NCBI RefSeq assembly: GCF_019100565.1
Contig: NZ_JAHRID010000003.1
Location: 62,001 to 126,000, forward strand
Source: Arsukibacterium indicum
Lineage (GTDB): Bacteria; Pseudomonadota; Gammaproteobacteria; Enterobacterales; Alteromonadaceae
Length of the DNA: 64,000 nucleotides
Reading direction: 5' to 3'
The notes beneath the pieces were generated by a model that did not search any database, was not told the origin of the DNA, and worked only from the letters and a program-made list of their open reading frames with translations. Positions 46,024 through 55,562 of this stretch are shown here, piece after piece; positions within the stretch are counted from its first letter, which is position 1; every line of letters starts with the position of its first letter. The position numbers and the translations under genes were made by a program.

Positions 46024-47265
46024 GTGCAGATATATCTTGTCGGTGGTGCAGTGCGGGATCAGCTGCTGGGCTATCCTTTTCATGAGCGGGACTGGGTAGT
46101 CGTTGGTGCCACCCCCGAACAAATGCTGGCTGCGGGTTATCAGCAGGTGGGTAAAGACTTCCCGGTTTTTTTGCATCCGATAACCAAAGAAGAACACGCG
46201 CTGGCCCGCACCGAGCGCAAAAACGGTAAAGGCTACACCGGCTTTAGGGTGTACGCCGCACCCGATGTTACCCTGGAGCAGGATTTACAGCGTCGCGATT
46301 TGACTATTAACGCCATTGCCAGAGACAGCGAAGGTAATTTAATTGACCCTTATGGCGGCCAGGCCGATATCGAGCAGAAAATTCTGCGCCATGTCTCCGA
46401 TGCCTTTGCCGAAGACCCGTTGCGCGTGCTGCGGGTTGCCCGTTTTTATGCCCGCTATGCCCATCTGGGTTTTAGTGTAGCGAGCGAGACACTGGCATTG
46501 ATGCGCCAGCTAAGTAGTAGCGGCGAGCTGACCACCTTAAGTCCGGAGCGGGTGTGGCAGGAAACCGCCAAAGCGCTTGGCAGCAAAAGTCCGGCGGCTT
46601 ATTTTCAGTTGCTTTATAATTGTGACGCACTGACAACCCTGATGCCTGAGCTGGCGGCATTATGGGGCGTACCACAACCACAGAAATGGCATCCGGAAAT
46701 TGACACCGGGCTACATACGTTGCTAGTGCTGGAGCAGGCAGCTGCGCTATCAGACAAGTTAACTATTCGCTTTGCATCGCTGGTACATGATTTAGGCAAA
46801 GGTGTGACGCCACCAGAAGTGTTGCCGGCGCATCATGGTCACGAATATTCCGGCCTGCCGTTAATTGAGCAGTTGTGTCAGCGGCTGCGGGTACCAAACG
46901 ATTGTAAAGAATTGGCGTTGCTAGTCTGTGAATATCATCAACTGGTACATAAAGCCCGCGAATTAAAACCGGCTACCGTATTAAAGCTGTTTAATGGCAT
47001 TGATATCTGGCGTAAACCACAGCGACTAGCCGACATTTTGCTCTGCTGCACAGCAGACCTGCGCGGTCGCACCGGCTTTGAGCAGGCTGCATATCCGCAG
47101 GCAGCCTATCTGCAGCATTTGGCAGAGGCAGCAAAAGCTATAAATGTGCGCGACATTGTCGCCAGCGGTCTGCAAGGTGAGGCAATAGGCGCTGAATTAC
47201 AACGGGCCCGCTTAGCCGCAATTAGCACCGCTAAACGAGCCTGGTCAGATACTCAAACCGAGTAA
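46024..47265 (+). CDS. cca: tRNA nucleotidyltransferase (CCA-adding enzyme)
   Basis: Start placed at GTG 46024 because AGGA lies 7 bases upstream and the family normally begins right at the [10 protein letters not shown] motif; an ATG 10 codons earlier (45994) has no site. The 413-residue product has the nucleotidyltransferase motif [11 protein letters not shown], the [10 protein letters not shown] loop and an HD domain (LVHDLGKG...HHGHE) seen in gammaproteobacterial CCA enzymes. It adds or repairs the tRNA 3' CCA. It is divergent from gspA. Confidence 0.93.
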   Translation: MQIYLVGGAVRDQLLGYPFHERDWVVVGATPEQMLAAGYQQVGKDFPVFLHPITKEEHALARTERKNGKGYTGFRVYAAPDVTLEQDLQRRDLTINAIARDSEGNLIDPYGGQADIEQKILRHVSDAFAEDPLRVLRVARFYARYAHLGFSVASETLALMRQLSSSGELTTLSPERVWQETAKALGSKSPAAYFQLLYNCDALTTLMPELAALWGVPQPQKWHPEIDTGLHTLLVLEQAAALSDKLTIRFASLVHDLGKGVTPPEVLPAHHGHEYSGLPLIEQLCQRLRVPNDCKELALLVCEYHQLVHKARELKPATVLKLFNGIDIWRKPQRLADILLCCTADLRGRTGFEQAAYPQAAYLQHLAEAAKAINVRDIVASGLQGEAIGAELQRARLAAISTAKRAWSDTQTE

Positions 47266-47269
47266 CTGC

Positions 47270-48076
47270 TTAAACCGCATACCAGCTTAAAAAAATAATC
47301 AGCCCAACGCCCAGCAACAGCCGGTAAATAACAAAAGGCAGCATGCCCATCCGGCTAATAATTTTTAAAAAGAAATGAATACACACTAACGCGCTGATAA
47401 AAGCCAGGCCCATACCAAGAGCAATACCAGCGATATCAAAACGCTCAGGCTCGGATAACAGCTTACTGGCCTGATAACCGCCGCTGAGCATAATGATCGG
47501 GATCGACAACAAAAAAGAAAAACGGGCCGCACTGACTTTATCAAGCCCCAGCAGCATTGCTGCGGTCATGGTTATACCCGAACGTGAGGTACCTGGTATT
47601 AGTGAGATGGCCTGGGCCACACCAATAAACAGCGCCTGGCGCCAGGTAAGTTGCTCCATATTCTGCTGCTGTTTGGCTGTCGCATCGGCCCACCACAACG
47701 CAAGGCCAAAGATTATAGTGGTTGCTGCCAGCACCCAGGGTGAGCGCAGGTAGGTTTCAATGTAATCGGCCGCCACCAAGCCGGCCAGACCTGCCGGGAT
47801 TGTTGCCAGAATAACCCACCAGGCCAGTTTACTGTCGGCACTGTGTCGGCCGCCCAGGCTTTGCAGCCAGCCGACGATTAAGCGGCCGATATCCTGCCGG
47901 AAATACAACATTACCGCCAACAACGTGCCAACATGCACCGCCACATCAAAGGCAATCCCCTGATCCTGCCAGCCTAAAATAGCGGATGGTAAAATAAGAT
48001 GCGCTGAAGACGAAATAGGCAGAAACTCAGTTAAGCCCTGCAGAATGGCTAAAATAATAACTTCCACTGTACTCAA
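47270..48076 (-). CDS. uppP: Undecaprenyl-diphosphatase
   Basis: A 268-residue integral membrane phosphatase (BacA family) that recycles undecaprenyl pyrophosphate for cell-wall synthesis. Conserved motifs: [14 protein letters not shown] near the start and PGTSRSG (about residue 157-163). Its 3' end converges on cca; its start overlaps the folK stop by 4 bases. Confidence 0.95.
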   Translation of the reverse strand: MSTVEVIILAILQGLTEFLPISSSAHLILPSAILGWQDQGIAFDVAVHVGTLLAVMLYFRQDIGRLIVGWLQSLGGRHSADSKLAWWVILATIPAGLAGLVAADYIETYLRSPWVLAATTIIFGLALWWADATAKQQQNMEQLTWRQALFIGVAQAISLIPGTSRSGITMTAAMLLGLDKVSAARFSFLLSIPIIMLSGGYQASKLLSEPERFDIAGIALGMGLAFISALVCIHFFLKIISRMGMLPFVIYRLLLGVGLIIFLSWYAV

Positions 48077-48570
48077 TTACATTTGCTCCAGTTAAACGGC
48101 ACCGGCCAGATTTTTTGTTTGGTTTTGGGGTAAGCTTGCCACATTTCAGCGTATCGCTGCGATGTCAGAGGATGAATGGCGTCGGGCGCCAGTTCGGCCA
48201 TCGGCCACAATACAAATGCATTTTCGGTAATTTCGCCGCGTGGCAGCATAATGGGTTGCTGACACACCACCTGATCGTAAGTAAGCAGGTCCAAATCCAG
48301 GGTCCGGCCACAGAATTTTTCCGCGCCGCGGATACGGCCATGGCTGTCTTCAATTTGTTTTAACACCTGCACGCAATCAGCAATGGTCAGGTCGGTGTCT
48401 GCAGCGGCAACCAGATTATAAAACGCATCACCATTAAAGCCGACAGCCTCGCTTTCATACACCGAAGAAAGCTGAACTTCACCAAAATACTGTTTAAGCG
48501 ATAATACGCCGGCCCGAATATAATGATCGCGCTCAGTGTTACTGCCAATACTGATAAAAATGCGGGCCAT
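48073..48570 (-). CDS. folK: 2-amino-4-hydroxy-6-hydroxymethyldihydropteridine pyrophosphokinase
   Basis: A 165-residue HPPK of folate synthesis. The motif [14 protein letters not shown] and the N-terminal [14 protein letters not shown] mark the family. It overlaps uppP by 4 bases and shares its first base with the folB stop, so folB-folK-uppP read as one unit. Confidence 0.92.
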   Translation of the reverse strand: MARIFISIGSNTERDHYIRAGVLSLKQYFGEVQLSSVYESEAVGFNGDAFYNLVAAADTDLTIADCVQVLKQIEDSHGRIRGAEKFCGRTLDLDLLTYDQVVCQQPIMLPRGEITENAFVLWPMAELAPDAIHPLTSQRYAEMWQAYPKTKQKIWPVPFNWSKCN

Positions 48571-48950
48571 CAGGCATAGTCCTTCGGCGGTGTTGCCAGC
48601 GGGGCGGTTCTTACAATATGCACGCCTACCGTTTGCGCCTGTGCAACAGCGCCGGGCTTACTTACCGTTACTTCCACTTTGCTGGTGGCAAATTCTGTCA
48701 GCAACATGTTCGCGACTTTTTCAGCGACGGTTTCTATCAGTTCAATTGGCTCGGCAGTAATCAACGCCGTGACTTTTTCGGCAATAACAGCGTAATCAAG
48801 GGTAAGGCTAATATCGTCTCTGGCGGCAGCATTGCGTTGATCAGCAGTCAGCGCCAGATCAAGCAGCAAACGCTGCTGAATGGATTTCTCCCAGTCATAC
48901 ACCCCGATAATGGTATCGACTTGTAGCTGTTTTATAAAAACTATGTCCAT
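48570..48950 (-). CDS. folB: Dihydroneopterin aldolase
   Basis: A 126-residue FolB with the N-terminal LQVDTIIGVYDWEK and central TLDYAVIAEKV segments. It produces the hydroxymethyl-pterin used by FolK, which follows directly. Divergent from plsY, as in E. coli. Confidence 0.93.
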   Translation of the reverse strand: MDIVFIKQLQVDTIIGVYDWEKSIQQRLLLDLALTADQRNAAARDDISLTLDYAVIAEKVTALITAEPIELIETVAEKVANMLLTEFATSKVEVTVSKPGAVAQAQTVGVHIVRTAPLATPPKDYA

Positions 48951-49087
48951 TCAGTTAAATCCGGATTGCGTTATTTTTCGTTTAAGGTAGGCTGGTCGGA
49001 TAGGTAAAATGTTACCAAGCCCTTATCCTGCTGCCGTGTAGCGAGCCGCAATCTTATCGCAAAAACTGGTGCTGAGGAACCGTCGAA

Positions 49088-49693
49088 ATGACCCTGCTGA
49101 TTGTTATTATGATGTTTGCCGCCTATTTACTGGGCTCGGTGTCATCAGCAGTGCTGGTATGCCAGCTGTTTCGTCTGCCCGACCCGCGTTTTCATGGTTC
49201 AGGCAATCCCGGTGCCACCAATGTATTACGTCTCGGTGGCCCTCTGCCGGCGGTACTGGTGTTACTATTTGATATTTTAAAAGGCACTATTCCGGTTTGG
49301 GGCTCTTACTTTCTGCAAATTGAACCGCTTTGGCTTGGCGCCATAGCCATTTGTGCCTGCTTAGGCCACATTTATCCGGTGTTTTTTGGTTTTAAAGGCG
49401 GTAAAGCGGTTGCCACCGCTTTTGGTGCCATGATGCCAATTGGCCTGGATTTAGCCGGGCTGTTAATCGCCAGCTGGGTATTACTGGTGGCAGTAACTGG
49501 TTACTCTTCGTTAGCTGCCATTATTACCGTGGCGCTGGCACCGCTATTTACCTGGTGGATAAAACCTTTATATACCGTGCCGGTCATTATGCTAAGCATT
49601 CTGATTATTGCCCGCCACCGCCAGAATATTGTCCGGCTGTATCAGGGCAAAGAAAGTAAAGTGTGGGATAAGTCCAAACGCATTCGCGAGTAA
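49088..49693 (+). CDS. plsY: Glycerol-3-phosphate acyltransferase PlsY
   Basis: A 201-residue, five-helix membrane enzyme using acyl-phosphate to make lysophosphatidic acid, the substrate of PlsC. Signature motifs [11 protein letters not shown] (about 38-48), the [14 protein letters not shown] segment and a late GYSSL. Divergent from folB. Confidence 0.95.
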   Translation: MTLLIVIMMFAAYLLGSVSSAVLVCQLFRLPDPRFHGSGNPGATNVLRLGGPLPAVLVLLFDILKGTIPVWGSYFLQIEPLWLGAIAICACLGHIYPVFFGFKGGKAVATAFGAMMPIGLDLAGLLIASWVLLVAVTGYSSLAAIITVALAPLFTWWIKPLYTVPVIMLSILIIARHRQNIVRLYQGKESKVWDKSKRIRE

Positions 49694-49727
49694 TTTTAAG
49701 TCGTCCTGCACAAACCTATTAAAGCAA

Positions 49728-49820
49728 GGTTGGAATCCCGATTTGGGCGCCACAGAGTGTCTGAGTGAGTGCGCCAGCGCGAGCGAGTTGCTGTGGCGAG
49801 CCAAAGCGGGAGTTGCAACC
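49728..49820. repeat. Imperfect long inverted repeat between plsY and tsaD
   Basis: The left arm (49728-49755) and the right arm (49791-49820) are inverted copies over about 28-30 bases with a few mismatches; both outer ends read GGTTG/CAACC and both inner ends CGCCACAG/CTGTGGCG. The 35-base loop contains further GC-rich symmetry (GCGCCAGCGC). It could be a REP/MITE-like element or a bidirectional terminator; no transposase or other copy is in the window. Confidence 0.7.
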
Positions 49821-49860
49821 GCAGCCAACACCTACTGTCGTCGTTATTTCTCTGTGTAAA

Positions 49861-50874
49861 CTAAACCGGCGCTAACTCCTGCATGGGCCAGCGTGGGGTT
49901 ACGCCTATGGTCAGGTCTTGCTGCTGACCGGCCTGTAAACGCTGATAGCCGGCATAAGCAATCATGGCGCCATTGTCGGTACAGAACTCTTTGCGCGGAT
50001 AATATACCTCACCACCGCGCTGCTTTAACAGCACCGCCAGTTGCTCGCGCAACGACAGGTTCGCACTTACCCCACCAGCAATCACCAGCCGCTGATAACC
50101 GGTTTGCTCAAGCGCCCGCTCACATTTAATCACTAAGGTATCCACCACAGCCTGCTGAAATGAAGCGGCAATATCGGCCTGTACCTGTTCAGTGCTGCCC
50201 TCTTTGGCAATAACATTGGCAGCCGAGGTTTTCAGGCCACTAAAACTGAAATCGAGCCCGGGACGATCTGTCATCGGCCGTGGAAACTTATATTTTTTGC
50301 TGTCACCGCTAAGCGCCAGCTTCGCCAGCAATGGGCCACCGGGGTAGGATAGTCCCATTAGTTTGGCCGTTTTATCAAATGCCTCACCGGCAGCATCATC
50401 TATCGATTCACCCAGTAACTGGTACCGACCAATGCCCTCTACCCCCACCAGCTGGGTATGCCCGCCAGAAACTAACAGCGCTAAAAACGGAAAAGCCGGC
50501 GGGTTATCCTCCAGCATCGGCGCCAGCAAATGGCCTTCCATATGATGTACCGCCAATGCCGGCTTTTGCCAGGCATAAGCCAGGCTGCGGCCAATAGTGG
50601 CACCTACCAGCAAAGCACCGGCTAAACCAGGGCCTGCCGTGTAGGCTACGCCGTCAATATCACTGGCGTTAAGGCCGGCCTGCTCAATTGCCTGTTTTAT
50701 TAACGGCAACGTTTTCTTGACATGATCGCGCGAAGCCAGCTCAGGCACCACACCGCCGTAATCGGCATGCAGCGGAATTTGACTGTACAAAACATGGCTT
50801 AATAAACCTTTTTCGCCATCATAGATTGCAATAGCGGTTTCATCACAAGATGTTTCTATACCTAATACGCGCAT
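49861..50874 (-). CDS. tsaD: tRNA threonylcarbamoyladenosine synthase catalytic subunit
   Basis: A 337-residue Kae1/TsaD protein that transfers threonylcarbamoyl to A37 of ANN-decoding tRNAs, including the tRNA-Ile2 in this window. It starts with [19 protein letters not shown]; the metal-binding HMEGH ([11 protein letters not shown], about residue 109-119) and the [11 protein letters not shown] segment are complete. Divergent from rpsU, the conserved gammaproteobacterial arrangement. Confidence 0.97.
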   Translation of the reverse strand: MRVLGIETSCDETAIAIYDGEKGLLSHVLYSQIPLHADYGGVVPELASRDHVKKTLPLIKQAIEQAGLNASDIDGVAYTAGPGLAGALLVGATIGRSLAYAWQKPALAVHHMEGHLLAPMLEDNPPAFPFLALLVSGGHTQLVGVEGIGRYQLLGESIDDAAGEAFDKTAKLMGLSYPGGPLLAKLALSGDSKKYKFPRPMTDRPGLDFSFSGLKTSAANVIAKEGSTEQVQADIAASFQQAVVDTLVIKCERALEQTGYQRLVIAGGVSANLSLREQLAVLLKQRGGEVYYPRKEFCTDNGAMIAYAGYQRLQAGQQQDLTIGVTPRWPMQELAPV

Positions 50875-51020
50875 CGGCTTCCCAAAAATCGTGTTAAATA
50901 ATCAGCAAATAGTAGGATCTGGCCGGAAACTTCAGGTACACTTGCCGGCCTTTAACGCGCGCATTGTAACGACTTCACCCTGTCAGAGCCAGAAGATCTG
51001 ATTTAAGATCACTTATTCGC

Positions 51021-51050
51021 TTTACAAGCACGGGGGTTTTTGCGTAAAAT
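51021..51050 (+). promoter_or_regulatory. Promoter of the rpsU-dnaG-rpoD operon
   Basis: TTTACA (51021-51026) and TAAAAT (51045-51050) are separated by 18 bases, followed by a GC-rich stretch (GCCGCACC) as in growth-rate-controlled promoters. Position about 60 bases before rpsU suits the main operon promoter. Confidence 0.7.
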
Positions 51051-51112
51051 GCCGCACCATTTTTAATCGTAATTGGTTACTGATAACCAAGTTTGACCGA
51101 GGTGAGAATTTA

Positions 51113-51328
51113 ATGCCTGTTGTTAAAGTAAAAGAGAACGAACCCTTTGACGTAGCATTACGTCGTTTTAAGCGCTCTTGTGAAAAAGCTGGCGTATTAG
51201 CTGATGTACGCGCGAAAGAATTTTACGAGAAGCCTACCTGGGTTCGTAAGCGCAAGAAAGCAGCAGCGGTAAAACGCCACGCTAAAAAGCTTTCTCGCGA
51301 GAATGCACGTCGGATCCGCCTGTACTAA
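51113..51328 (+). CDS. rpsU: 30S ribosomal protein S21
   Basis: A 71-residue basic protein with [28 protein letters not shown], the invariant S21 start, and the Lys/Arg-rich end. First gene of the macromolecular-synthesis operon. Confidence 0.98.
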   Translation: MPVVKVKENEPFDVALRRFKRSCEKAGVLADVRAKEFYEKPTWVRKRKKAAAVKRHAKKLSRENARRIRLY

Positions 51329-51347
51329 GTTACAGCCAACCGGCGTA

Positions 51348-51388
51348 AACCTGCCAAGCCGCACCATAGCGGTTCTAGCCAGCAGGTT
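51348..51388 (+). other. Structured hairpin between rpsU and dnaG
   Basis: AACCTGC (51348-51354) pairs with GCAGGTT (51382-51388), and an inner GCCGC...GCGGT pair is nested inside. It lies upstream of the terminator and may help set the relative expression of rpsU and dnaG. Confidence 0.5.
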
Positions 51389-51418
51389 CGCAATCAGGCG
51401 TCAGGCCGATATCTGCAC

Positions 51419-51449
51419 ACCGTGTTCTTTGAGCACGGTTTGTCTTTTT
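51419..51449 (+). terminator. Partial terminator between rpsU and dnaG
   Basis: ACCGTG-ttctttgag-CACGGT with a T-rich tail TTGTCTTTTT. E. coli has a leaky terminator at the same position, keeping dnaG lower than rpsU. Confidence 0.8.
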
Positions 51450-51473
51450 CTGGAAACCATATAAAGGACATCA

Positions 51474-53231
51474 GTGGCAGGACAAATACCCCGTCAGTTT
51501 ATTGATGATCTGCTCGCCAGAACAGATATTGTTGAACTGATAGACCAACGCGTACCACTTAAAAAAGCAGGTAGTAAAAACTACGCTGCCTGTTGTCCTT
51601 TCCATAGCGAAAAAAGCCCGTCGTTTACCGTCAGCCCCGACAAACAGTTTTACCACTGCTTCGGTTGTGGTGCCCACGGCAATGCCATCAGTTTTATGAT
51701 GGAGTTTGAGCAACTGGAGTTTGTTGAAGCCATTGAAGAGCTGGCGAAACAGCTGCACATGGACGTACCGCGCGAACAAGGCAAAGGCCCGGCCCGGCCA
51801 GCCGCTCAGGCTGACGACTACAGTTTAATGCAACAAGCCGCCGACTATTATCAGCAACAATTACAGCAACATGCCAATGGCCCCGCGGTACAACAGTATC
51901 TGCAAAAGCGTGGTTTATCTGAAAAAACCATCAACGACTTTCAACTGGGCTACGCCCCCGATGGTTGGGACGGGGTACTAAAGCAATTAAGCGGCGGCAA
52001 ACCAAAAGCGGTACGTGAGCAGCTGGTTGAACTGAAACTGGTTAACCGCAATGACAATGGTCGTGAATACGATTTTTTCCGCGACCGGCTGATGTTTCCT
52101 ATTCATGATAAACGCGGCCGGGTTATCGCCTTTGGCGGCCGCATTTTAAATGATGGCCAGCCAAAATACCTGAATTCACCGGAAACCCGGCTGTTTCATA
52201 AAGGTCGCGAACTATACGGCCTGTATCAGGTGCGGCAGCAACCAGGCCATTTAAAGCAGCTGCTGGTGGTTGAAGGCTATATGGATGTGGTAGCGCTGGC
52301 CGAGCATGATATTCGCTTTGCTGTCGCTTGCCTTGGCACCGCCACCACCTCTGATCAAATGCATACGTTGTTTCGATACAGTCCAAAGGTTATTTGCTGT
52401 TACGACGGTGACCGCGCTGGTCGCGACGCTGCCTGGCGCGCATTGCAAAATGCCTTGCCACAACTAAAAGATGGCGTTGAGTTAAACTTTGTGTTTTTGC
52501 CTGATGGCGAAGACCCGGATTCACTAGTACAAAAAGAAGGCAAAGCCGCCTTTATGGCAAGGTTGGAGCAAGCACTGCCATTAAGCCAGTATTTGTTTGA
52601 ACATTTACTACAGGAGTTTGATGCCAATACCGATGGCGGCAAGTCGGCATTAATGGCCAGAGGCAGTGAACTGATTAAGCAAATCCCCAGTACTTTTTAT
52701 CAGGAGACGCTGCAACAGAAACTGGACAATTTACTGGGCAGAACCAGCGAAAGGCTGAAACCGGCACCTAACAGGCAGCAGGTCAGGCCGGTACCGACGG
52801 GTATTAAAATGACCCCTATGCGCCGGGCCATAGCATTGCTGCTGCAAACTCCGGAACTGGTTAATGTTATGCCCTATGCTCCAGAACTGGCCAGTGCCGA
52901 CATACCAGGTATCAGTTTATTACTGGCCGTACAGCAACATTTACTCGATAAGCCGGGGCTTACCACGGCGCAACTGCTGGAATACTGGCGGGATCTGCCA
53001 GAGCATGCCATCCTGTTAAAGCTGGCAACCTGGCAACACCAGATAGAACCTGAACAATTGTCAGCCGAATTTCTGGACACGTTTCACTCTATTGAAGATC
53101 AATACCTGCAACAACGACTGGAAGCTCTGGAGAGAAAAGATAAACTAAAACAGCTGACCCAGGCCGAACAACATGAATATGTGCTGTTGCTAAAAGCACT
53201 GAAAAGCAAAAAACCGCGACCTGTGAGCTAA
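51474..53231 (+). CDS. dnaG: DNA primase
   Basis: A 585-residue primase with GTG start (51474; AAAGGA upstream). The N-terminal CHC2 zinc finger has CCPFHSEKSPSF...HCFGCGAHG (about residues 39-66). The TOPRIM core has VVEGYMDVVAL (about residue 264), CLGTATT and YDGDRAGRDAA. The C-terminal helicase-interaction domain follows a Pro/Arg linker near residue 430. It synthesises primers for replication. The rpsU-dnaG-rpoD order is the conserved operon. Confidence 0.97.
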   Translation: MAGQIPRQFIDDLLARTDIVELIDQRVPLKKAGSKNYAACCPFHSEKSPSFTVSPDKQFYHCFGCGAHGNAISFMMEFEQLEFVEAIEELAKQLHMDVPREQGKGPARPAAQADDYSLMQQAADYYQQQLQQHANGPAVQQYLQKRGLSEKTINDFQLGYAPDGWDGVLKQLSGGKPKAVREQLVELKLVNRNDNGREYDFFRDRLMFPIHDKRGRVIAFGGRILNDGQPKYLNSPETRLFHKGRELYGLYQVRQQPGHLKQLLVVEGYMDVVALAEHDIRFAVACLGTATTSDQMHTLFRYSPKVICCYDGDRAGRDAAWRALQNALPQLKDGVELNFVFLPDGEDPDSLVQKEGKAAFMARLEQALPLSQYLFEHLLQEFDANTDGGKSALMARGSELIKQIPSTFYQETLQQKLDNLLGRTSERLKPAPNRQQVRPVPTGIKMTPMRRAIALLLQTPELVNVMPYAPELASADIPGISLLLAVQQHLLDKPGLTTAQLLEYWRDLPEHAILLKLATWQHQIEPEQLSAEFLDTFHSIEDQYLQQRLEALERKDKLKQLTQAEQHEYVLLLKALKSKKPRPVS

Positions 53232-53261
53232 CTCCGACTGGCTAGAAAAGCTTCGGTTTGT

Positions 53262-53267
53262 TATAAT
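53262..53267 (+). promoter_or_regulatory. Extended -10 promoter ahead of rpoD
   Basis: TATAAT preceded by TGT (TGn) makes an extended -10; the -35 region is poor. It sits about 50 bases before rpoD and probably gives rpoD its own transcript beside the operon message. Confidence 0.6.
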
Positions 53268-53317
53268 CGCTAGTTCGCATTTTTACATTAATCAACATTG
53301 GTGGAAGATAAGTCTCT

Positions 53318-55159
53318 ATGGAGCAAAGTCCTCAGTCGCAGTTAAAACTCCTGATCATTAAGGGTAAAGAGCAAGGGTATCTTACTTTTGCCGAAGTTAA
53401 CGATCACCTTCCACAAGACATCATCGACTCTGATCAAATCGAAGATATTATTCGAATGATCAATGACATGGGTATCCAGGTGTTTGAGAACGCCCCGGAT
53501 GCCGATGATTTGATAATGTCTGACGCCTCCACAGATGAAGACGCTGCTGAAGAAGCTGCTCAGGCGCTGGTCAGTGTCGACAAAGAACTTGGCCGCACAA
53601 CCGATCCGGTTAGAATGTACATGCGGGAAATGGGTACCGTTGAGCTGTTAACCCGCGAAGGCGAAATTGACATTGCTAAACGGATTGAAGACGGCATCAA
53701 TCAGGTACAAACCTCAGTAGCCGAATACCCGGAGGCAATTACTTATCTGCTGGAGCAATGGGATAAATTTGAAGCCGAAGAAATCCGGCTAAGCGACATT
53801 GTTTCAGCCTTTATTGACCCGAACGAAATTGATGAAGCACCGGTTATTGCCAGCCACATTGGGTCTGAAGTGCCGGCCGATAAGCAGGATGACGATAACG
53901 ACGATGACGATGACGACGACAGCGATGATGATGCTGACGCCGACACGGGGCCGGATCCGGAAGAAGCCCGGATTAAATTTGGCGAACTGCGTGATCAATA
54001 CGAAGTAACCCGTAACTCTATTGAAAAAAATGGCCGCGAGCATGCCACTACCAAAGCCGAAATTGAAAAATTAAGCGAAGTATTCCGCTGCTTCCGGTTA
54101 GTGCCTAAACAATTCGACCGCCTGGTTAAAAACATGCGGGAAATGATGGACCGGGTACGGATCCAGGAACGGCTGTTAATGAAGCATTGCGTTGAATACG
54201 CAAAAATGCCGAAGAAAACCTTCGTTAAAGCATTTACTGGCCATGAAAATTCTACAGCCTGGATTGATGCAGAAATAAAAGCCGGCAAAGGCTATTCAGT
54301 TCGGCTGGAAGAAATGCGCGAAGATTTGGTTCGCAGCGTTGAAAAGCTGAAGAAAGTAGAAGAAGAAACCGGCTTAAGTATCTTTAAAATCAAAGATATT
54401 AACCGCCGGATGTCGATTGGTGAAGCCAAAGCTCGTCGCGCCAAGAAAGAAATGGTCGAGGCTAACTTACGACTGGTTATCTCTATAGCCAAAAAGTACA
54501 CCAACCGCGGCTTGCAGTTCCTTGATTTAATTCAGGAAGGCAATATCGGCCTGATGAAAGCGGTAGATAAATTCGAATACCGTCGCGGTTATAAGTTTTC
54601 AACCTATGCCACCTGGTGGATCCGCCAGGCGATTACCCGGTCTATCGCTGACCAGGCCCGGACTATTCGTATTCCGGTGCATATGATTGAAACCATTAAC
54701 AAGCTGAACCGGATTTCCCGCCAGATGCTGCAGGAAATGGGGCGCGAGCCAACACCGGAAGAATTGTCAGAGCGGATGCAAATGCCGGAAGACAAAATTC
54801 GTAAGGTGTTAAAAATAGCCAAAGAGCCGATCTCCATGGAAACGCCGATTGGCGATGATGAAGATTCACATCTGGGTGACTTTATTGAAGATGCCGGCGG
54901 TGAATCACCGCTCGACTCTGCCACTATGGAAAGCCTGAAAAACGCGACCAACGAAGTGCTGGCTGGTTTAACCGCCCGCGAAGCCAAAGTACTGCGGATG
55001 CGCTTTGGTATCGATATGAATACCGACCACACGCTGGAAGAAGTGGGTAAGCAATTTGACGTAACCCGTGAGCGGATCCGGCAGATTGAAGCCAAGGCAC
55101 TGCGTAAGTTGCGCCACCCTTCCCGTTCAGAAGTATTAAAAAGCTTCCTGGACGAGTAA
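53318..55159 (+). CDS. rpoD: RNA polymerase sigma-70 factor RpoD
   Basis: A 613-residue primary sigma factor: region 1.1 at the start, region 1.2 ([29 protein letters not shown]), an acidic non-conserved region (a run of Asp near residues 190-205), region 2 ([57 protein letters not shown] in pieces), region 3 and region 4 ([19 protein letters not shown]). It directs housekeeping promoters. Terminator and tRNA-Ile2 follow. Confidence 0.98.
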   Translation: MEQSPQSQLKLLIIKGKEQGYLTFAEVNDHLPQDIIDSDQIEDIIRMINDMGIQVFENAPDADDLIMSDASTDEDAAEEAAQALVSVDKELGRTTDPVRMYMREMGTVELLTREGEIDIAKRIEDGINQVQTSVAEYPEAITYLLEQWDKFEAEEIRLSDIVSAFIDPNEIDEAPVIASHIGSEVPADKQDDDNDDDDDDDSDDDADADTGPDPEEARIKFGELRDQYEVTRNSIEKNGREHATTKAEIEKLSEVFRCFRLVPKQFDRLVKNMREMMDRVRIQERLLMKHCVEYAKMPKKTFVKAFTGHENSTAWIDAEIKAGKGYSVRLEEMREDLVRSVEKLKKVEEETGLSIFKIKDINRRMSIGEAKARRAKKEMVEANLRLVISIAKKYTNRGLQFLDLIQEGNIGLMKAVDKFEYRRGYKFSTYATWWIRQAITRSIADQARTIRIPVHMIETINKLNRISRQMLQEMGREPTPEELSERMQMPEDKIRKVLKIAKEPISMETPIGDDEDSHLGDFIEDAGGESPLDSATMESLKNATNEVLAGLTAREAKVLRMRFGIDMNTDHTLEEVGKQFDVTRERIRQIEAKALRKLRHPSRSEVLKSFLDE

Positions 55160-55185
55160 GTACCGGCTGCATCAGCTATCCAGAT

Positions 55186-55207
55186 AAAGGCGCCAAATGG
55201 CGCCTTT
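55186..55207 (+). terminator. Terminator after rpoD
   Basis: AAAGGCGCC-aaat-GGCGCCTTT: a 9-bp perfect stem ending in T residues, 27 bases past rpoD. It closes the macromolecular-synthesis operon and separates it from the tRNA promoter. Confidence 0.85.
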
Positions 55208-55271
55208 ACTATTTATATCGGCTTAAAGCCTAAAAAAGCAGCAATTAACCGCACTTAGCCTAACAAGCCGG

Positions 55272-55300
55272 ATGACAAAGCAGCTAAAAGTTTTTATACT
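55272..55300 (+). promoter_or_regulatory. Promoter of the tRNA-Ile2 locus
   Basis: ATGACA (55272-55277) and TATACT (55295-55300) with a 17-base spacer, followed by the GC-rich discriminator GCACGCCGC expected of stable-RNA promoters. It lies just before the upstream partial tRNA copy, so the primary transcript would contain that copy, the hairpin region, the tRNA and the repeats. Confidence 0.7.
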
Positions 55301-55319
55301 GCACGCCGCTTTAATACAG

Positions 55320-55350
55320 AAAGTTTAACGTGGCCCCATAGCTCAGTTGG
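55320..55350 (+). repeat. Partial duplicate of the tRNA-Ile2 5' end and its leader
   Basis: These 31 bases are repeated exactly at 55474-55504, an offset of 154 bases. The last 19 bases (55332-55350) equal the first 19 of the tRNA (GGCCCCATAGCTCAGTTGG); after that the sequence no longer follows a tRNA. It is thus a truncated or interrupted tRNA copy. Confidence 0.88.
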
Positions 55351-55351
55351 C

Positions 55352-55469
55352 TGAGGGGCGGTCGCCATAAGGCGATGAGGGGTGACTTAACGTCACGCCG
55401 AAAGACACGAAGGCGAGACCGTGGACGGTCGAGCCGGAATGAGGCTACAGGATGTACCCTGGCACCTCA
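55352..55469 (+). ncRNA. Candidate structured RNA segment between tRNA 5' copies
   Basis: Ends pair as TGAGGxGC (55352-55359) with GCxCCTCA (55462-55469). Inside are successive hairpins: TCGCC-ataa-GGCGA (55362-55375), GTGAC-ttaac-GTCAC (55382-55396), CGCC...GGCG (55396-55415), GACCG-tgga-CGGTC (55417-55430), AGCC...GGCT (55432-55446) and CAGG...CCTG (55448-55461). No reading frame fits. I recognise no known RNA family. Whether it is a functional RNA or a hairpin-rich inserted element is open. Confidence 0.45.
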
Positions 55470-55485
55470 ATAAAAAGTTTAACGT

Positions 55486-55562
55486 GGCCCCATAGCTCAG
55501 TTGGTTAGAGCGCTCGACTCATAATCGATCGGTCGCTGGTTCGAGTCCAGCTGGGGCCACCA
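55486..55562 (+). tRNA. ileX: tRNA-Ile2 (anticodon CAU, to be modified to lysidine)
   Basis: A 77-base tRNA with encoded CCA. Acceptor GGCCCCA pairs with TGGGGCC; anticodon loop CTCATAA with CAT at 55520-55522; T arm GCTGG-TTCGAGT-CCAGC. The body is very like E. coli ileX (GGCCCC..., GCGACTCATAATCGC, GGTCGCTGG), not like elongator or initiator tRNA-Met, so it should read AUA codons after TilS converts C34 to lysidine. Position after rpoD matches the E. coli ileX location. An automatic scan could mislabel it tRNA-Met. Confidence 0.93.

Noticed and set aside
49728..49820. Integron attC site
   Set aside because: The inverted repeat ends do not show the RYYYAAC/GTTRRRY core sites, and no integrase or gene cassette is near.
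49608..49859. 83-codon open frame after plsY
   Set aside because: It overlaps the plsY end and runs through the inverted repeat with no start signal and no recognisable product.
53881..53945. Poly-Asp run in rpoD as an unusual insertion
   Set aside because: Acidic runs are common in the non-conserved region of proteobacterial RpoD.
55486..55562. tRNA-Met assignment from the CAT anticodon
   Set aside because: The body matches tRNA-Ile2 (ileX) rather than elongator or initiator tRNA-Met, and the location after rpoD agrees with ileX.
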